NCBI RefSeq assembly: GCF_010728325.1 | Contig: NZ_AP022570.1 | Location: forward strand, 2,852,001-2,916,000 | Length of the DNA: 64,000 bases | Direction: 5' to 3' | From: Mycolicibacterium poriferae | Lineage (GTDB): Bacteria; Actinomycetota; Actinomycetes; Mycobacteriales; Mycobacteriaceae | Shown here: piece by piece, positions 18,388 to 27,006 of the stretch | Layout: each line of letters opens with the position of its first letter | Numbering within the stretch: position 1 is the first letter of the stretch | Notes under the pieces: generated by a model | Seen by the model: the letters and a program-made list of their open reading frames with translations, nothing else | The model's database searches: none | Told to the model about the DNA's origin: nothing | Position numbers and translations under genes: made by a program

Positions 18388-19050
18388 TCAGCAGGTCCCG
18401 GTGTGGGCCTGCCGCAGCAGCGACGGGTCGGTGGGCTGGGTGGCTTCGGGCATGAGGCTGGCGAGCACCGCGTCGATGTCGTCGCTGCGTGTGAGTTCCG
18501 TGAACTCGGTGCCCAGCGCGAGATCGACGGTGTCGTCGGTGCGCTGGTCCTGGTACAGCTCGGTGCACGGCGCCACCAGCCATACCGCGGCCGCCGCGGC
18601 CCGGCCGGACGGGCCGAACCGGATCTGGCCCTGGCACTGCAGCCGGGCGGTGGCGTAGACCGTGTCGTTGGCGGCTTCCGGCTCGGTGAAACCCAGGTCG
18701 CGCAGCGCGCCGGCGACCTCGGCGGCCTGCCCGCCCTGACCGCTCGCGTTGAGCACCCGGATCGTGGTGTCGGCGAGCTTGGCCGGCATGACGTCGACCA
18801 TCGTGTCGCGGGACACCTGCTCGCCGAGGTCAGGCGCCGGCGTGCCGGGCTCGGCGGGCGGGGGCGGATTGCACACGGCGGCCTCTCGGACGTCGGGCGG
18901 CCGGGACAGGGCGATGACCCACACGAGTAGTGCCGCGACCGCCATGGCGGCGAACATCACCAGTCCGGGCAGGAGACGGCGGCGGCGGAAGGGGCGTCCG
19001 TGCTTGTCGAACGCGGTGCCGTCGGTGATTTGCGCGACCACGGTGAGCAC
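18388..19050 (-). CDS. cei: Cell envelope integrity protein Cei (LytR C-terminal domain)
   Basis: 220-residue homologue of Rv2700/Cei, which is reported to be needed for envelope integrity and virulence in M. tuberculosis. One membrane helix (LLPGLVMFAAMAVAALLVWV, ~26-45) exports the rest. The outer part has a proline-rich linker and a LytR_C-like domain (IRVLNASGQGGQAAEVAGAL) with conserved cysteines (AAVCNP, ARLQCQGQ, APCTELY and a terminal Cys) that may form disulfides. GTG 19050 or GTG 19041 may be the true start. Confidence 0.85.
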   Translation of the reverse strand: MLTVVAQITDGTAFDKHGRPFRRRRLLPGLVMFAAMAVAALLVWVIALSRPPDVREAAVCNPPPPAEPGTPAPDLGEQVSRDTMVDVMPAKLADTTIRVLNASGQGGQAAEVAGALRDLGFTEPEAANDTVYATARLQCQGQIRFGPSGRAAAAAVWLVAPCTELYQDQRTDDTVDLALGTEFTELTRSDDIDAVLASLMPEATQPTDPSLLRQAHTGTC

Positions 19051-19239
19051 TCTAAGGCCACGAGGGCCGGCTCACTATCGGCGCGGTCTGCAGTGCCTGG
19101 ACCGGCGGGAACAACCCCTGGCGCAGAAATGTGACGTAAATCACACCACTACCACCGTCAAACTGGGCACGAATCATTTGGTGCAGGCGTTCGACGCTGG
19201 TACAAAGCACTGCTGCAACGAGCTTCACGGAGGGGACAG

Positions 19240-19542
19240 ATGGCCACCGACTACGACGCCCCACGGCGCACCGAAACCGACGACGTTTCCGAGGACTCCC
19301 TGGAGGAGTTGAAGGCGCGGCGCAACGAAGCTCAATCCGCTGTCGTTGATGTCGACGAATCCGAGACCGCCGAGTCATTCGAGCTCCCGGGGGCCGACCT
19401 CTCGGGCGAGGAACTGTCCGTGCGGGTCATCCCGAAACAGGCCGACGAGTTCACCTGCTCGAGCTGCTTCCTGGTGCATCACCGCAGCCGGCTGGCCACT
19501 GAGAAGAACGGCCTGATGATCTGCTCCGACTGCGCCGCCTGA
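19240..19542 (+). CDS. DUF4193 protein (Rv2699c-like)
   Basis: 100-residue conserved actinobacterial protein. The N-terminal half is acidic and disordered (ETDDVSEDSLEELKARRNEA). The C-terminal half carries two CxxC pairs, FTCSSCFLVHHRS and MICSDCAA, forming a predicted zinc ribbon. A strong GGAGGGG precedes ATG 19240. The gene is highly conserved among actinobacteria, suggesting an important role, perhaps with RNA polymerase or ribosomes, but none is demonstrated here. Confidence 0.82.
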   Translation: MATDYDAPRRTETDDVSEDSLEELKARRNEAQSAVVDVDESETAESFELPGADLSGEELSVRVIPKQADEFTCSSCFLVHHRSRLATEKNGLMICSDCAA

Positions 19543-19544
19543 AT

Positions 19545-20021
19545 TCAGGCGCGCAGCGCGGCCAGCACCTTCTCGGGTCGGCGCGAGCTGACCAGCCAGT
19601 ACGGCGTGGGATCCTCCGGATCGTCGAGCACCACCAGGACCATCGGGCCCACCCACGCCTTGTGCACGACATAGGCGGCTGGGTCGAGCTGGCGGCCCAG
19701 CGCCGCCGATTTCGCCGTGCGTGGCACCGCCGCCGAGCGCGCGATGACGCTGACGGGCAGGTGGGCATCGCCCACCCACAGTTCGGTGTCGCCGCCGCCG
19801 GAGACCACCCGTAGCTCGGTGCGTCCGAGCGCCACCAGGGCGACGGCGGCCACCGGGAGCAGCACCGCATACGCCACCCAGTCGGGCAGCACCCGCACCC
19901 CCTGGTTGAACTCCAGGGCGATCAGCGCGGCCAGTCCCAGGCCGGGCAACCACCACCACAGCGGCACGGACAACCGCTCGCGGTAGCGCACGGTTTGCGA
20001 GGCGGCACGCGTGTCGGACAC
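19545..20021 (-). CDS. DUF3093 membrane protein (Rv2698-like)
   Basis: 158-residue protein with two N-terminal membrane helices ([20 protein letters not shown] and [19 protein letters not shown]) and a soluble C-terminal domain ([20 protein letters not shown], then PVSVIARSA and [18 protein letters not shown]). The DUF3093 family is restricted to actinobacteria and uncharacterised. GTG 20021 is chosen because it starts the conserved SDTRAAS segment; the gene is divergent from dut with only 25 bp between start codons. Confidence 0.78.
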   Translation of the reverse strand: MSDTRAASQTVRYRERLSVPLWWWLPGLGLAALIALEFNQGVRVLPDWVAYAVLLPVAAVALVALGRTELRVVSGGGDTELWVGDAHLPVSVIARSAAVPRTAKSAALGRQLDPAAYVVHKAWVGPMVLVVLDDPEDPTPYWLVSSRRPEKVLAALRA

Positions 20022-20046
20022 GTGCCCAAGAGTAATCTGTGACGCC

Positions 20047-20511
20047 GTGTCCCCCTCTCTGGCGGTAGTACGACTGGACCGCGACCTACCGCTGCCCAGC
20101 CGGGCCCACGACGGCGACGCGGGTGTGGATCTGTACAGCGCCCACGACGTCGAACTGGCGCCGGGGGAGCGGGCGCTGGTGGGTACCGGGGTGGCGGTGG
20201 CGATCCCGCACGGCATGGTCGGGCTCGTGCACCCACGCTCGGGTCTTGCTGCTCGCGTGGGGCTTTCGATCGTCAACAGCCCCGGCACGATCGACGCCGG
20301 CTATCGCGGCGAGATCAAGGTGGCGCTGATCAACCTCGACCCGCAGACCCCCATCATCGTGCGCCGCGGCGACCGGATCGCCCAGCTGCTGGTGCAGCGG
20401 GTGGAGTTGCCCGAGCTGGTCGAGGTGGGGTCGTTCGACGAAGCCGGACTGGCCGACACGACGCGCGGCGACGGTGGGCACGGTTCCTCCGGCGGACATG
20501 CGAGTCTGTGA
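20047..20511 (+). CDS. dut: dUTP diphosphatase
   Basis: 154-residue homotrimeric dUTPase, hydrolysing dUTP to dUMP and pyrophosphate and so keeping uracil out of DNA. All five motifs are present: GDAGVDLYS (I), [11 protein letters not shown] (II), [13 protein letters not shown] (III), [11 protein letters not shown] (IV) and the flexible C-terminal arm [11 protein letters not shown] (V). Length equals M. tuberculosis Dut. GTG 20047 lacks a ribosome site but has TAATCT at 20033-20038, suggesting a very short leader. Confidence 0.97.
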   Translation: MSPSLAVVRLDRDLPLPSRAHDGDAGVDLYSAHDVELAPGERALVGTGVAVAIPHGMVGLVHPRSGLAARVGLSIVNSPGTIDAGYRGEIKVALINLDPQTPIIVRRGDRIAQLLVQRVELPELVEVGSFDEAGLADTTRGDGGHGSSGGHASL

Positions 20512-20575
20512 GACTGAAGGACGCGCGCGACGACCGGGCAGAACTGCACACATCTACGAGCATGGTGACGAGGAA

Positions 20576-21409
20576 ATGGCACTGAGACGGCATCGCAAAG
20601 ACGAGAGCACCGACGCAACCGAGGAGCGCGGCCCGGCCCCCGCTGAGAGCGACGAGGAACTCGACGGTCCCTTCGACATCGACGACTTCGACGACCCCTC
20701 GGTGGCCACCCTGGCCCGGCTGGACCTGGGTTCGGTGCTGATCCCGATGCCCGAGGCGGGCCAGGTGCAGGTGGAGGTCGGCGAGAACGGCGTCCCCACC
20801 GCGGTGTGGGTGGTGACACCCAATGGCCGCTTCACCATCGCGGCGTACGCCGCGCCCAAGTCGGCGGGACTGTGGCGTGAGGTGGCCTCGGAGTTGGCCG
20901 ACTCGCTGCGCAAGGACGTGCCCACCGTCAGCATCGTGGACGGGCCGTGGGGGCGAGAGGTCATCGGTGCCGGCGGCCAGGGAAACGTCGTGGTGCGTTT
21001 CATCGGCGTCGACGGATACCGGTGGATGATCCGGTGCGTGGTCAACGGCCCGCAGGACCGCATCGACGCGCTGGTGGATCAGGCGCGAAACGCGCTGGCC
21101 GACACCGTGGTTCGGCGAGGGGATACCCCGATGCCGGTCCGCACACCGCTGCAGGTGCAGCTGCCCGAGCCGATGGCGGCCCAGCTGCGCGCGGCAGCCG
21201 AGCAGGCCGCCGCGCAGCAGGCCGCGGCCCGGCAGCAGTCGGGGCAACAGCAACCGAACCCGCAGCAGCCCAACCCGCAGCAAAGCAACCCGCAGCAGTC
21301 CAACCCGCAGCCAGGAGCGGACCCCCAACAGCCACAGGCCCAGCCCGCCGCCCGCCGCAGCACCCCGGGCTCGGCGATGCAGCAGCTGCGCACCATCACC
21401 GGGGGCTGA
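20576..21409 (+). CDS. DUF3710 protein with Q/N/P-rich tail (Rv2696c-like)
   Basis: 277-residue conserved actinobacterial protein. The N-terminal ~40 residues are charged and disordered, the DUF3710 core spans ~45-205 (LGSVLIPMPEAGQVQVEVGE, then VDGPWGREVIGAGGQGNVVV), and the tail (~215-265) is low-complexity glutamine/asparagine/proline with repeated NPQQ units. ATG 20576 follows GACGAGG. It lies 64 bp after dut in the same orientation, so they are probably co-transcribed. Function unknown. Confidence 0.78.
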   Translation: MALRRHRKDESTDATEERGPAPAESDEELDGPFDIDDFDDPSVATLARLDLGSVLIPMPEAGQVQVEVGENGVPTAVWVVTPNGRFTIAAYAAPKSAGLWREVASELADSLRKDVPTVSIVDGPWGREVIGAGGQGNVVVRFIGVDGYRWMIRCVVNGPQDRIDALVDQARNALADTVVRRGDTPMPVRTPLQVQLPEPMAAQLRAAAEQAAAQQAAARQQSGQQQPNPQQPNPQQSNPQQSNPQPGADPQQPQAQPAARRSTPGSAMQQLRTITGG

Positions 21410-21413
21410 CGGG

Positions 21414-22151
21414 TCAACCCCGGAAGTGTCGTCTGGCCGGGTCGTCGGCCTCGTGCAGCGCCGCGAGACACTGTCTGCCCAGCACGGACGGGTCGGCGCC
21501 GATCTCGTCGAGTGTGACCGTTCGCAGCGACGACCGCGGCGTGGCCGACACCCACTCGACGCCCACCTCCACCGGATGCACCGAATCGTCGGTGGCTGAG
21601 ACCACACCGAGGGGGACGGCCAACCCCTCGAGCTGGCCGGTGGTCGGCGCCACGTAGTGCGCGGCCTCGTCCATGGCGTCGGGCAGGGCGGGCCACTGCG
21701 GCAGCCACGACCGCGCGAGCTCATCAGCCAGCCACCGAGGGCTGGTGGCCTGCATCTGGGCGGTGGCTGACACCAGCCCGTCGCGCCGCAACAGCTGTGC
21801 CGAGTATCGGGCGGCGAGCGCGGCCGGCGCGGCATCCGGTTCGCCGGTCCACGCCGGCAGCGCCGCCAAAACCGCGATCACCCCGCCGGGATGCGCCAGC
21901 GCCCACTCCGCCGCCACCGCGGCGCCGATGGACACCCCGCCCACCGCGATCGGCTCGGGCCGCACGGCCCGCGCGATGTTGTCCAGTTCGTCGCGGTATC
22001 CGGCGATGAGCCGGTGCGGTTGCGGGGACGGTGTCACCACCGCGGCGCCCACCTCGTGCAGTGCGGGCGCGAACGCGCGGTAGACGAAGTCGTCATCCGA
22101 CCCCGTCCCGGGAAGCAGAACCGTGGTGACGCCGCGCAAGTTGACCGCCAT
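21414..22151 (-). CDS. Alpha/beta-fold hydrolase (Rv2695-like)
   Basis: 245-residue small alpha/beta hydrolase. The opening LPGTGSDDDFVYRAFAPAL resembles an oxyanion-hole strand, and the nucleophile elbow is AVGGVSIGAAVAAEWA (Ser74). The acid is likely the Asp in VVSATDDSVHPVEVG, which also supplies a nearby histidine. There is no signal peptide. Substrate not identifiable. It converges with the DUF3710 gene five bases away. Confidence 0.75.
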   Translation of the reverse strand: MAVNLRGVTTVLLPGTGSDDDFVYRAFAPALHEVGAAVVTPSPQPHRLIAGYRDELDNIARAVRPEPIAVGGVSIGAAVAAEWALAHPGGVIAVLAALPAWTGEPDAAPAALAARYSAQLLRRDGLVSATAQMQATSPRWLADELARSWLPQWPALPDAMDEAAHYVAPTTGQLEGLAVPLGVVSATDDSVHPVEVGVEWVSATPRSSLRTVTLDEIGADPSVLGRQCLAALHEADDPARRHFRG

Positions 22152-22280
22152 GGACTCGATCGTGCCTGGTCGCGGAAAGCTCGGCGCGCCGACCCGCCCT
22201 GACGTGGCATCCGGGAAGTAAGAGGTCTACCGTGGCGTTGGTTGGGGCAAATCCACAGTGGATTGACAGAAGGTGAAGCC

Positions 22281-22652
22281 ATGGCCACGGCCGAGGGGTA
22301 TCTACGGCGGCTGACTCGTCGGTTGACCGAAGACCCAGAGCAACTCGACGTCGAGGAACTCAGCGAAGATCCGGCCAACACCGGCGCGCAGAAGGCGATC
22401 AACTGCCAGCGCGGCCAGGAGGTCACGATGGTGGGCACGTTGCGCAGCGTCGAATGCAACGGCAAAGGATGCGCAGGCGGCGTGAAAGCCGAACTGTTCG
22501 ACGGCACCGATTCGGTGATGCTGGTCTGGCTCGGTCAGCGCCGCATCCCGGGTATCGAATCGGGTCGCACCCTGAAGGTGCACGGCCGGGTGGGCAAGCT
22601 CGACAGCGGCGCCAAAGCGATCTACAACCCCCATTACGAGATCCAGAAGTGA
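22281..22652 (+). CDS. OB-fold nucleic-acid-binding protein (Rv2694c-like)
   Basis: 123-residue protein with an N-terminal helix (YLRRLTRRLTEDPEQLDVEE) and an OB-fold of the RecG/ssDNA type (GQEVTMVGTLRSVECNGKGC, then LFDGTDSVMLVWLGQRRIPG and GRTLKVHGRVGKLD). AGAAGGTG precedes ATG 22281. Its stop overlaps the GTG of the DUF3159 gene (GTGA), so the two are translationally coupled. Single-stranded nucleic-acid binding is inferred from the fold. Confidence 0.82.
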   Translation: MATAEGYLRRLTRRLTEDPEQLDVEELSEDPANTGAQKAINCQRGQEVTMVGTLRSVECNGKGCAGGVKAELFDGTDSVMLVWLGQRRIPGIESGRTLKVHGRVGKLDSGAKAIYNPHYEIQK

Positions 22653-23452
22653 GTGACCCGGGCAGCGAACCGGGCACGCAGACTTCCTCGCCGCGGGGCG
22701 CCACCGTCCTGCAACAGATGGGCGGCGTCAGCGGCCTGATCTACTCGTCGCTACCCGTGCTGGTGTTCGTGCCGGTGTCGTCGGCGTTCGGGTTGGTGCC
22801 CGCGATCGTCGCGGCGCTCGGTGTCGCGACGGCGATCCTGGTGTGGCGGCTCTTCCGTCGGGAATCGACCCAGCCGGCCATCTCCGGGTTCTTCGCCGTG
22901 GCGATCAGCGCGCTGATCGCCTACCTGGTGGGCGCCTCGAAGGGGTATTTCCTGCTCGGCATCTGGATGTCGCTGTTCTGGGCGATCGTCTTCACGGCGT
23001 CGGTGGTCATCCGCAGACCGGTGGTCGGTTACATCTGGGGCTGGGTGCACACCCAGGACCGCGGCGCCTGGCGCGACGTGCGCCGCGCGGTCCGCGCCTT
23101 CGACATCGCCACGCTGGTGTGGGTGCTGGTGTTCACCTCGCGGTTCGTCGTGCAGCACCACCTGTACGACGCCGACCAGACGGGGTGGCTGGGTTTTGCC
23201 CGCATCGCGATGGGCTGGCCGTTGACCGCGGTGGCCGCGCTGGTGACCTACCTGGCGATCAAGGCCGCGCAGCGCGCGGTGCGGGAGCACGCCGGCGACA
23301 CCGAGACGACGACCGGCGACACCGCCACACCCGACACCGCGACCACAGGCACCGGCACACCCGACACTGTGACAACGGGCACCGGGACGTCCGACACCGT
23401 GACAACCGACAGTGCCGACGACACGACCGCGCGGGGCGACGCTCAGCGCTGA
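22649..23452 (+). CDS. DUF3159 membrane protein (Rv2693c-like)
   Basis: 267-residue polytopic membrane protein with about six helices (SLPVLVFVPVSSAFGLVPAI, AIVAALGVATAILVWRLF, ISGFFAVAISALIAYLVGA, FLLGIWMSLFWAIVFTASVV and further). DUF3159 spans ~15-215. The C-terminal ~45 residues are an unusual threonine-rich repeat (TTGTGTPDT-type units repeated about three times), which look recent because the codons repeat as well. It starts at GTG 22649, coupled to the OB-fold gene. Function unknown. Confidence 0.78.
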   Translation: MSDPGSEPGTQTSSPRGATVLQQMGGVSGLIYSSLPVLVFVPVSSAFGLVPAIVAALGVATAILVWRLFRRESTQPAISGFFAVAISALIAYLVGASKGYFLLGIWMSLFWAIVFTASVVIRRPVVGYIWGWVHTQDRGAWRDVRRAVRAFDIATLVWVLVFTSRFVVQHHLYDADQTGWLGFARIAMGWPLTAVAALVTYLAIKAAQRAVREHAGDTETTTGDTATPDTATTGTGTPDTVTTGTGTSDTVTTDSADDTTARGDAQR

Positions 23453-24108
23453 CGCGGGTGCAGCACCTGCTCGCGCAGCTCGTCCTCGACCTCGGTCACC
23501 GCGACGAACAGCAGCTCGTCGCCGCCCTCGAGCGGCTCGTCGCCCTCCGGCACGATCACCCGCGGGCCGCGCAGGATGGTGACCAGTGACGCGTCCCGGG
23601 GCAAGTCCAGGCGTTTGACCGGCTTGCCGCCCCACGGCGTGTCGTCGGGCAGCGTGATCTCGACGAGATTGGCCTGACCCTTGCGGAACTCCATCAGCCG
23701 CACCAGGTCGCCGACCGACACCGCCTCCTCCACCAGCGACGCGAGCATGCGCGGGGTGGACACTGCGACGTCGACACCCCACGCTTCGTCGAAGAGCCAT
23801 TCGTTGCGCGGGTCGTTGACGCGCGCCACCACCCTGGGCACCGCGAACTCGGTCTTCGACAGCAGGCTGACCACCACGTTGGCCTTGTCGTCGCCGGTCG
23901 CCGCGATGACCACGTCGAATTCCTCGAGCTTGACCGACTCGAGAAGGCTCAGCTCGCAGGCGTCCCCGAGCCGCCAGTGCGCCGCGGGAATGGCGTCGAC
24001 ATCGATGTGGTCGGGGTTACGTTCCAGCAGCGTGACCTCGTGAGCATCGACGAGCTCACGGGCGATGGACCGCCCGACCGCGCCGGCCCCGGCGATGGCG
24101 ACCTTCAT
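23443..24108 (-). CDS. ceoC: TrkA-type K+ uptake regulatory subunit CeoC
   Basis: 221-residue RCK protein that binds NAD(H) and gates a Trk/Ktr potassium transporter. The Rossmann RCK_N domain has MKVAIAGAGAVGRSIARELV and DVVIAATGDDKANVVVSLL. The RCK_C domain follows (~135-215: GQANLVEITLPDDTPWGGKP and PEGDEPLEGGDELLFVAV). ATG 24108 overlaps the stop of the last mini-cistron (ATGA), with GAGGAG eight bases upstream. No transporter subunit gene adjoins in this window. Confidence 0.92.
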   Translation of the reverse strand: MKVAIAGAGAVGRSIARELVDAHEVTLLERNPDHIDVDAIPAAHWRLGDACELSLLESVKLEEFDVVIAATGDDKANVVVSLLSKTEFAVPRVVARVNDPRNEWLFDEAWGVDVAVSTPRMLASLVEEAVSVGDLVRLMEFRKGQANLVEITLPDDTPWGGKPVKRLDLPRDASLVTILRGPRVIVPEGDEPLEGGDELLFVAVTEVEDELREQVLHPRQR

Positions 24109-24146
24109 CCGCGCCGCTCCTCATGATCGTCGTCGGCGGTGTTCAT
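24105..24146 (-). CDS. Mini-cistron 3 (13 aa) coupled to ceoC
   Basis: The frame encodes MNTADDDHEERRG and its TGA overlaps the ceoC ATG (ATGA at 24108-24105). The GAGGAG inside it is the ceoC ribosome binding site. A coupling or leader role is inferred; a stable peptide is not expected. Confidence 0.45.
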   Translation of the reverse strand: MNTADDDHEERRG

Positions 24147-24184
24147 CTGCGCCGCTCCTCATGATCGTCGTCGGCGGTGTTCAT
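24143..24184 (-). CDS. Mini-cistron 2 (13 aa)
   Basis: The frame encodes MNTADDDHEERRR, with ATGA overlaps at both ends (24184 and 24146). The internal GAGGAG lies eight bases before the ATG of mini-cistron 3. Confidence 0.45.
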   Translation of the reverse strand: MNTADDDHEERRR

Positions 24185-24222
24185 CTGCGCCGCTCCTCAT
24201 GATCGTCGTCGGCGGTGTTCAT
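24181..24222 (-). CDS. Mini-cistron 1 (13 aa) coupled to ceoB
   Basis: The frame encodes MNTADDDHEERRR. Its ATG at 24222 overlaps the ceoB stop (ATGA at 24222-24219), so ribosomes ending ceoB can reinitiate here, and its own stop overlaps the start of mini-cistron 2. Confidence 0.45.
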   Translation of the reverse strand: MNTADDDHEERRR

Positions 24223-24890
24223 GCCTCTGCTTCCTCACCGGGCGGCAACGCCGCGATCGCCAGCGCTTCGGCGATGTGCCCGGCGATCGCCGCCAGGTAG
24301 ACCTGGTCGCCGGACTGGACGACGGTCTTGGCGTCGGGTAGCAGGCCCGCGCCGAAGCGGATCACGAACGACACCCGCCCGGCGGTGGCGGTCTCGAGTT
24401 CGGTGATCCGCCGACCCACCCAGCCCTCGTGCAGCGTGAGTTCGGTCACGCCGACGTTGCCGCTGGGGTCCCGCCATTTGGTGGTCTCGGTCTCGCGGGT
24501 CAACACATGCAGCAGGCGGTCGGTCGTCCACGGCACGGTGGCCACCGTGGGGATGCCCAGTCGCTCGTAGACCGCCGCGCGTTTGGCGTCGTAGATACGG
24601 GCGACCACGCGCTGCACGCCGAAGGTCTCGCGGGCCACGCGCGCGGAGATGATGTTGGAGTTGTCCCCCGATGACACCGCGGCAAATGCCGATGCGTCCT
24701 CGATACCGGCGCGCACCAGCACGTCCCGGTCGAATCCCATGCCCAGCACCCGTTCCCCGGAGAAGTCCGGGGACAGCCGGTGAAAGGCCGTGCCGTCCCG
24801 GTCGATCACGGCGACGTCGTGGCCGATCCGGGCCAGACTGTCCGCCAACGATGCGCCCACCCGGCCGCATCCCATCACCACTACCCGCAC
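24219..24890 (-). CDS. ceoB: TrkA-type K+ uptake regulatory subunit CeoB
   Basis: 223-residue RCK paralogue of ceoC. The nucleotide-binding MRVVVMGCGRVGASLADSL starts the Rossmann domain, with FAAVSSGDNSNIISARVARE and VVARIYDAKRAAVYERLGI later in it. The RCK_C part is at ~140-215 (NVGVTELTLHEGWVGRRITE). CeoB and CeoC form a heteromeric NAD-sensing K+ gate in M. tuberculosis by literature. It is divergent from the permease gene at 25012, about 120 bp apart. Confidence 0.92.
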   Translation of the reverse strand: MRVVVMGCGRVGASLADSLARIGHDVAVIDRDGTAFHRLSPDFSGERVLGMGFDRDVLVRAGIEDASAFAAVSSGDNSNIISARVARETFGVQRVVARIYDAKRAAVYERLGIPTVATVPWTTDRLLHVLTRETETTKWRDPSGNVGVTELTLHEGWVGRRITELETATAGRVSFVIRFGAGLLPDAKTVVQSGDQVYLAAIAGHIAEALAIAALPPGEEAEA

Positions 24891-25011
24891 CGACGGTCCT
24901 TTCCGGCCTGAGCCGACGTGGCATACCGATACCTGCGGTTGTGTAACCCGCGCACCCGGAACGCTACCGCTTTCCTACGGTCGGGTGGTTGCGGGCTTAC
25001 TCTTGGCAGTC

Positions 25012-27006
25012 GTGTCCAAGCTTTCGACGGTCGCCCGTCGTCTCGTGCTGGGTCGGCCGTTCCGCAGCGACAAGCTCGCCCACACGCTGCTGCCCAAACG
25101 GATCGCGCTGCCCGTCTTCGCCTCTGACGCGTTGTCCTCCGTGGCATACGCACCCGAGGAGATCTTCCTGGTGCTCTCGGTCGCCGGACTCGCGGCCTAC
25201 TCGATGGCGCCGTGGATCGGTCTGGCCGTGGCCGTGGTCATGCTCGTCGTCATCGCCAGCTACCGGCAGAACGTGCACGCCTATCCGTCCGGCGGCGGTG
25301 ACTACGAGGTGGTCACCACCAACCTGGGCCCGACCGCGGGGCTGACGGTGGCCAGTGCGCTGCTGGTGGACTACGTGCTGACGGTCGCGGTGTCGATGTC
25401 GTCGGCGGCGTCGAACATCGGCTCGGCGATCCCGTTCGTCGACGACCACAAGGTGTGGTTCGCGGTGACGGCGATCATGGTTCTGGCCTCATTGAACCTG
25501 CGGGGCATCCGGGAGTCGGGCACCGCCTTCGCCGTCCCCACCTACGCGTTCATGATCGGCATGTTCGCGATGCTGTTCTGGGGCTTCTTCCAGATCCACG
25601 TGCTGGGCGAGCCGCTGCGCGCCGAATCCGCCGATTTCGAGATGCACTCCGAGCACGGGGAGATCCTCGGTTTCGCGTTGGTCTTTCTCGTCGCCCGCGC
25701 GTTCTCGTCCGGCAGTGCTGCGCTGACCGGTGTGGAAGCGATCAGCAACGGGGTGCCCGCGTTCCGTAAACCGAAGTCCCGCAACGCTGCGACGACGCTG
25801 GCGCTGCTGGGGGCCATCGCGATCACGCTGTTCATGGGCATGATCCTGCTGGCCCAGGACACCGGCGTGCAGATCGCCGAGCGGCCGCTGGAACAGCTCG
25901 AGGGAGCGCCGGAGGACTACCAGCAGAAGACGCTCATCGCCCAACTGGCGGCGACGGTGTTCCACGACTTCGCGCCGGGGCTGTACCTGATCGCGGGTGT
26001 GACCGCGCTGATCCTGGTTCTGGCGGCCAACACCGCCTTCAACGGTTTCCCGGTCCTGGGGTCGATCCTGGCGCAGGACCGTTTCCTGCCGCGGCAGCTG
26101 CACACCCGCGGTGACCGGCTGGCGTTCTCCAACGGCATCCTGTTCCTGGCGTTCGGCGCCATCGCGTTCGTCGTCGCATTCCAGGCTCAGGTCACCGCGC
26201 TGATCCACCTCTACATCGTGGGGGTGTTCGTGTCCTTCACGCTCAGCCAGATCGGCATGGTCAAACACTGGACACGGCTGTTGCGGACCGAGACCGACGC
26301 TGTGGTGCGTACTCGGATGAAGCGCTCACGGGTGATCAACACGATCGGCTTCCTGTGCACCGGCACGGTGCTGATCATCGTGGTCGTCACCAAGTTCATG
26401 GTGGGCGCGTGGATCGCCATCCTGGCGATGACGGCGATGTTCGTCATCATGAAGATGATCCACAGCCATTACGCGGCGGTCAGCCGTGAGCTCGAGAAGC
26501 GAGCGGCCGAGACCGAGGACATCGTGCTGCCCAGTCGCAACCACGCGATCGTGCTGGTCTCCAACGTCCACATGCCGACGCTGCGGGCGCTGGCCTACGC
26601 CCGCGCCACCCGCCCCGACGTGCTCGAGGCCGTCACCGTCAGCGTCGACGACGCCGAGACGCGCGAGCTGGTGCACAAGTGGGAGAACAGCGACATCAGC
26701 GTGCCGTTGAAGGTCATCGCCTCGCCGTACCGCGAGATCACCCGTCCCGTGCTGGACTACGTCAAGCGGGTGTCCAAGGACTCGCCCCGCACCGTGGTCA
26801 CCGTGTTCATCCCCGAGTACGTGGTGGGGCACTGGTGGGAACAGGTGTTGCACAACCAGAGCGCGCTGCGGTTGAAGGGCAGGCTGCTGTTCGAGCCCAA
26901 CGTCATGGTGACCTCGGTGCCCTGGCAGCTCTCGTCGTCGGAGCGGTTGAAGAATCTGCAGCCGCAGTCGGCTCCCGGCGACGCGCGCAAGGGATTCCTC
27001 GAGTGA
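25012..27006 (+). CDS. APC-superfamily amino-acid permease-like protein (Rv2690c-like)
   Basis: 664-residue integral membrane protein. About 12 helices occupy ~30-465 (SDALSSVAYAPEEIFLVLSV at the unwound first helix, GLTVASALLVDYVLTVAVSM, ALTGVEAISNGVPAFRKPK). The C-terminal ~190 residues are a cytoplasmic domain resembling a USP-like fold (HAIVLVSNVHMPTLRALAYA). The helix-1 motif SSVAYAPEE is like KUP/APC K+ or amino-acid carriers; position next to ceoBC makes K+ transport worth considering. GTG 25012 gives the length nearest to Rv2690c. Confidence 0.82.
   Translation: MSKLSTVARRLVLGRPFRSDKLAHTLLPKRIALPVFASDALSSVAYAPEEIFLVLSVAGLAAYSMAPWIGLAVAVVMLVVIASYRQNVHAYPSGGGDYEVVTTNLGPTAGLTVASALLVDYVLTVAVSMSSAASNIGSAIPFVDDHKVWFAVTAIMVLASLNLRGIRESGTAFAVPTYAFMIGMFAMLFWGFFQIHVLGEPLRAESADFEMHSEHGEILGFALVFLVARAFSSGSAALTGVEAISNGVPAFRKPKSRNAATTLALLGAIAITLFMGMILLAQDTGVQIAERPLEQLEGAPEDYQQKTLIAQLAATVFHDFAPGLYLIAGVTALILVLAANTAFNGFPVLGSILAQDRFLPRQLHTRGDRLAFSNGILFLAFGAIAFVVAFQAQVTALIHLYIVGVFVSFTLSQIGMVKHWTRLLRTETDAVVRTRMKRSRVINTIGFLCTGTVLIIVVVTKFMVGAWIAILAMTAMFVIMKMIHSHYAAVSRELEKRAAETEDIVLPSRNHAIVLVSNVHMPTLRALAYARATRPDVLEAVTVSVDDAETRELVHKWENSDISVPLKVIASPYREITRPVLDYVKRVSKDSPRTVVTVFIPEYVVGHWWEQVLHNQSALRLKGRLLFEPNVMVTSVPWQLSSSERLKNLQPQSAPGDARKGFLE

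Larger units (their letters stand above)
24105..24222 (-). repeat. 38-bp tandem repeat x3 between ceoB and ceoC (MIRU-like)
   Basis: Three nearly identical 38-bp units (plus-strand phases beginning 24111, 24149 and 24187) fill the whole ceoB-ceoC junction. Read on the coding strand each unit holds an ATG, 13 codons, a GAGGAG ribosome site and a TGA that overlaps the next ATG. This arrangement resembles the mycobacterial interspersed repetitive units described in senX3-regX3, whose small reading frames overlap neighbouring genes. Only the last unit differs (AGA to GGA before the stop). Confidence 0.85.
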
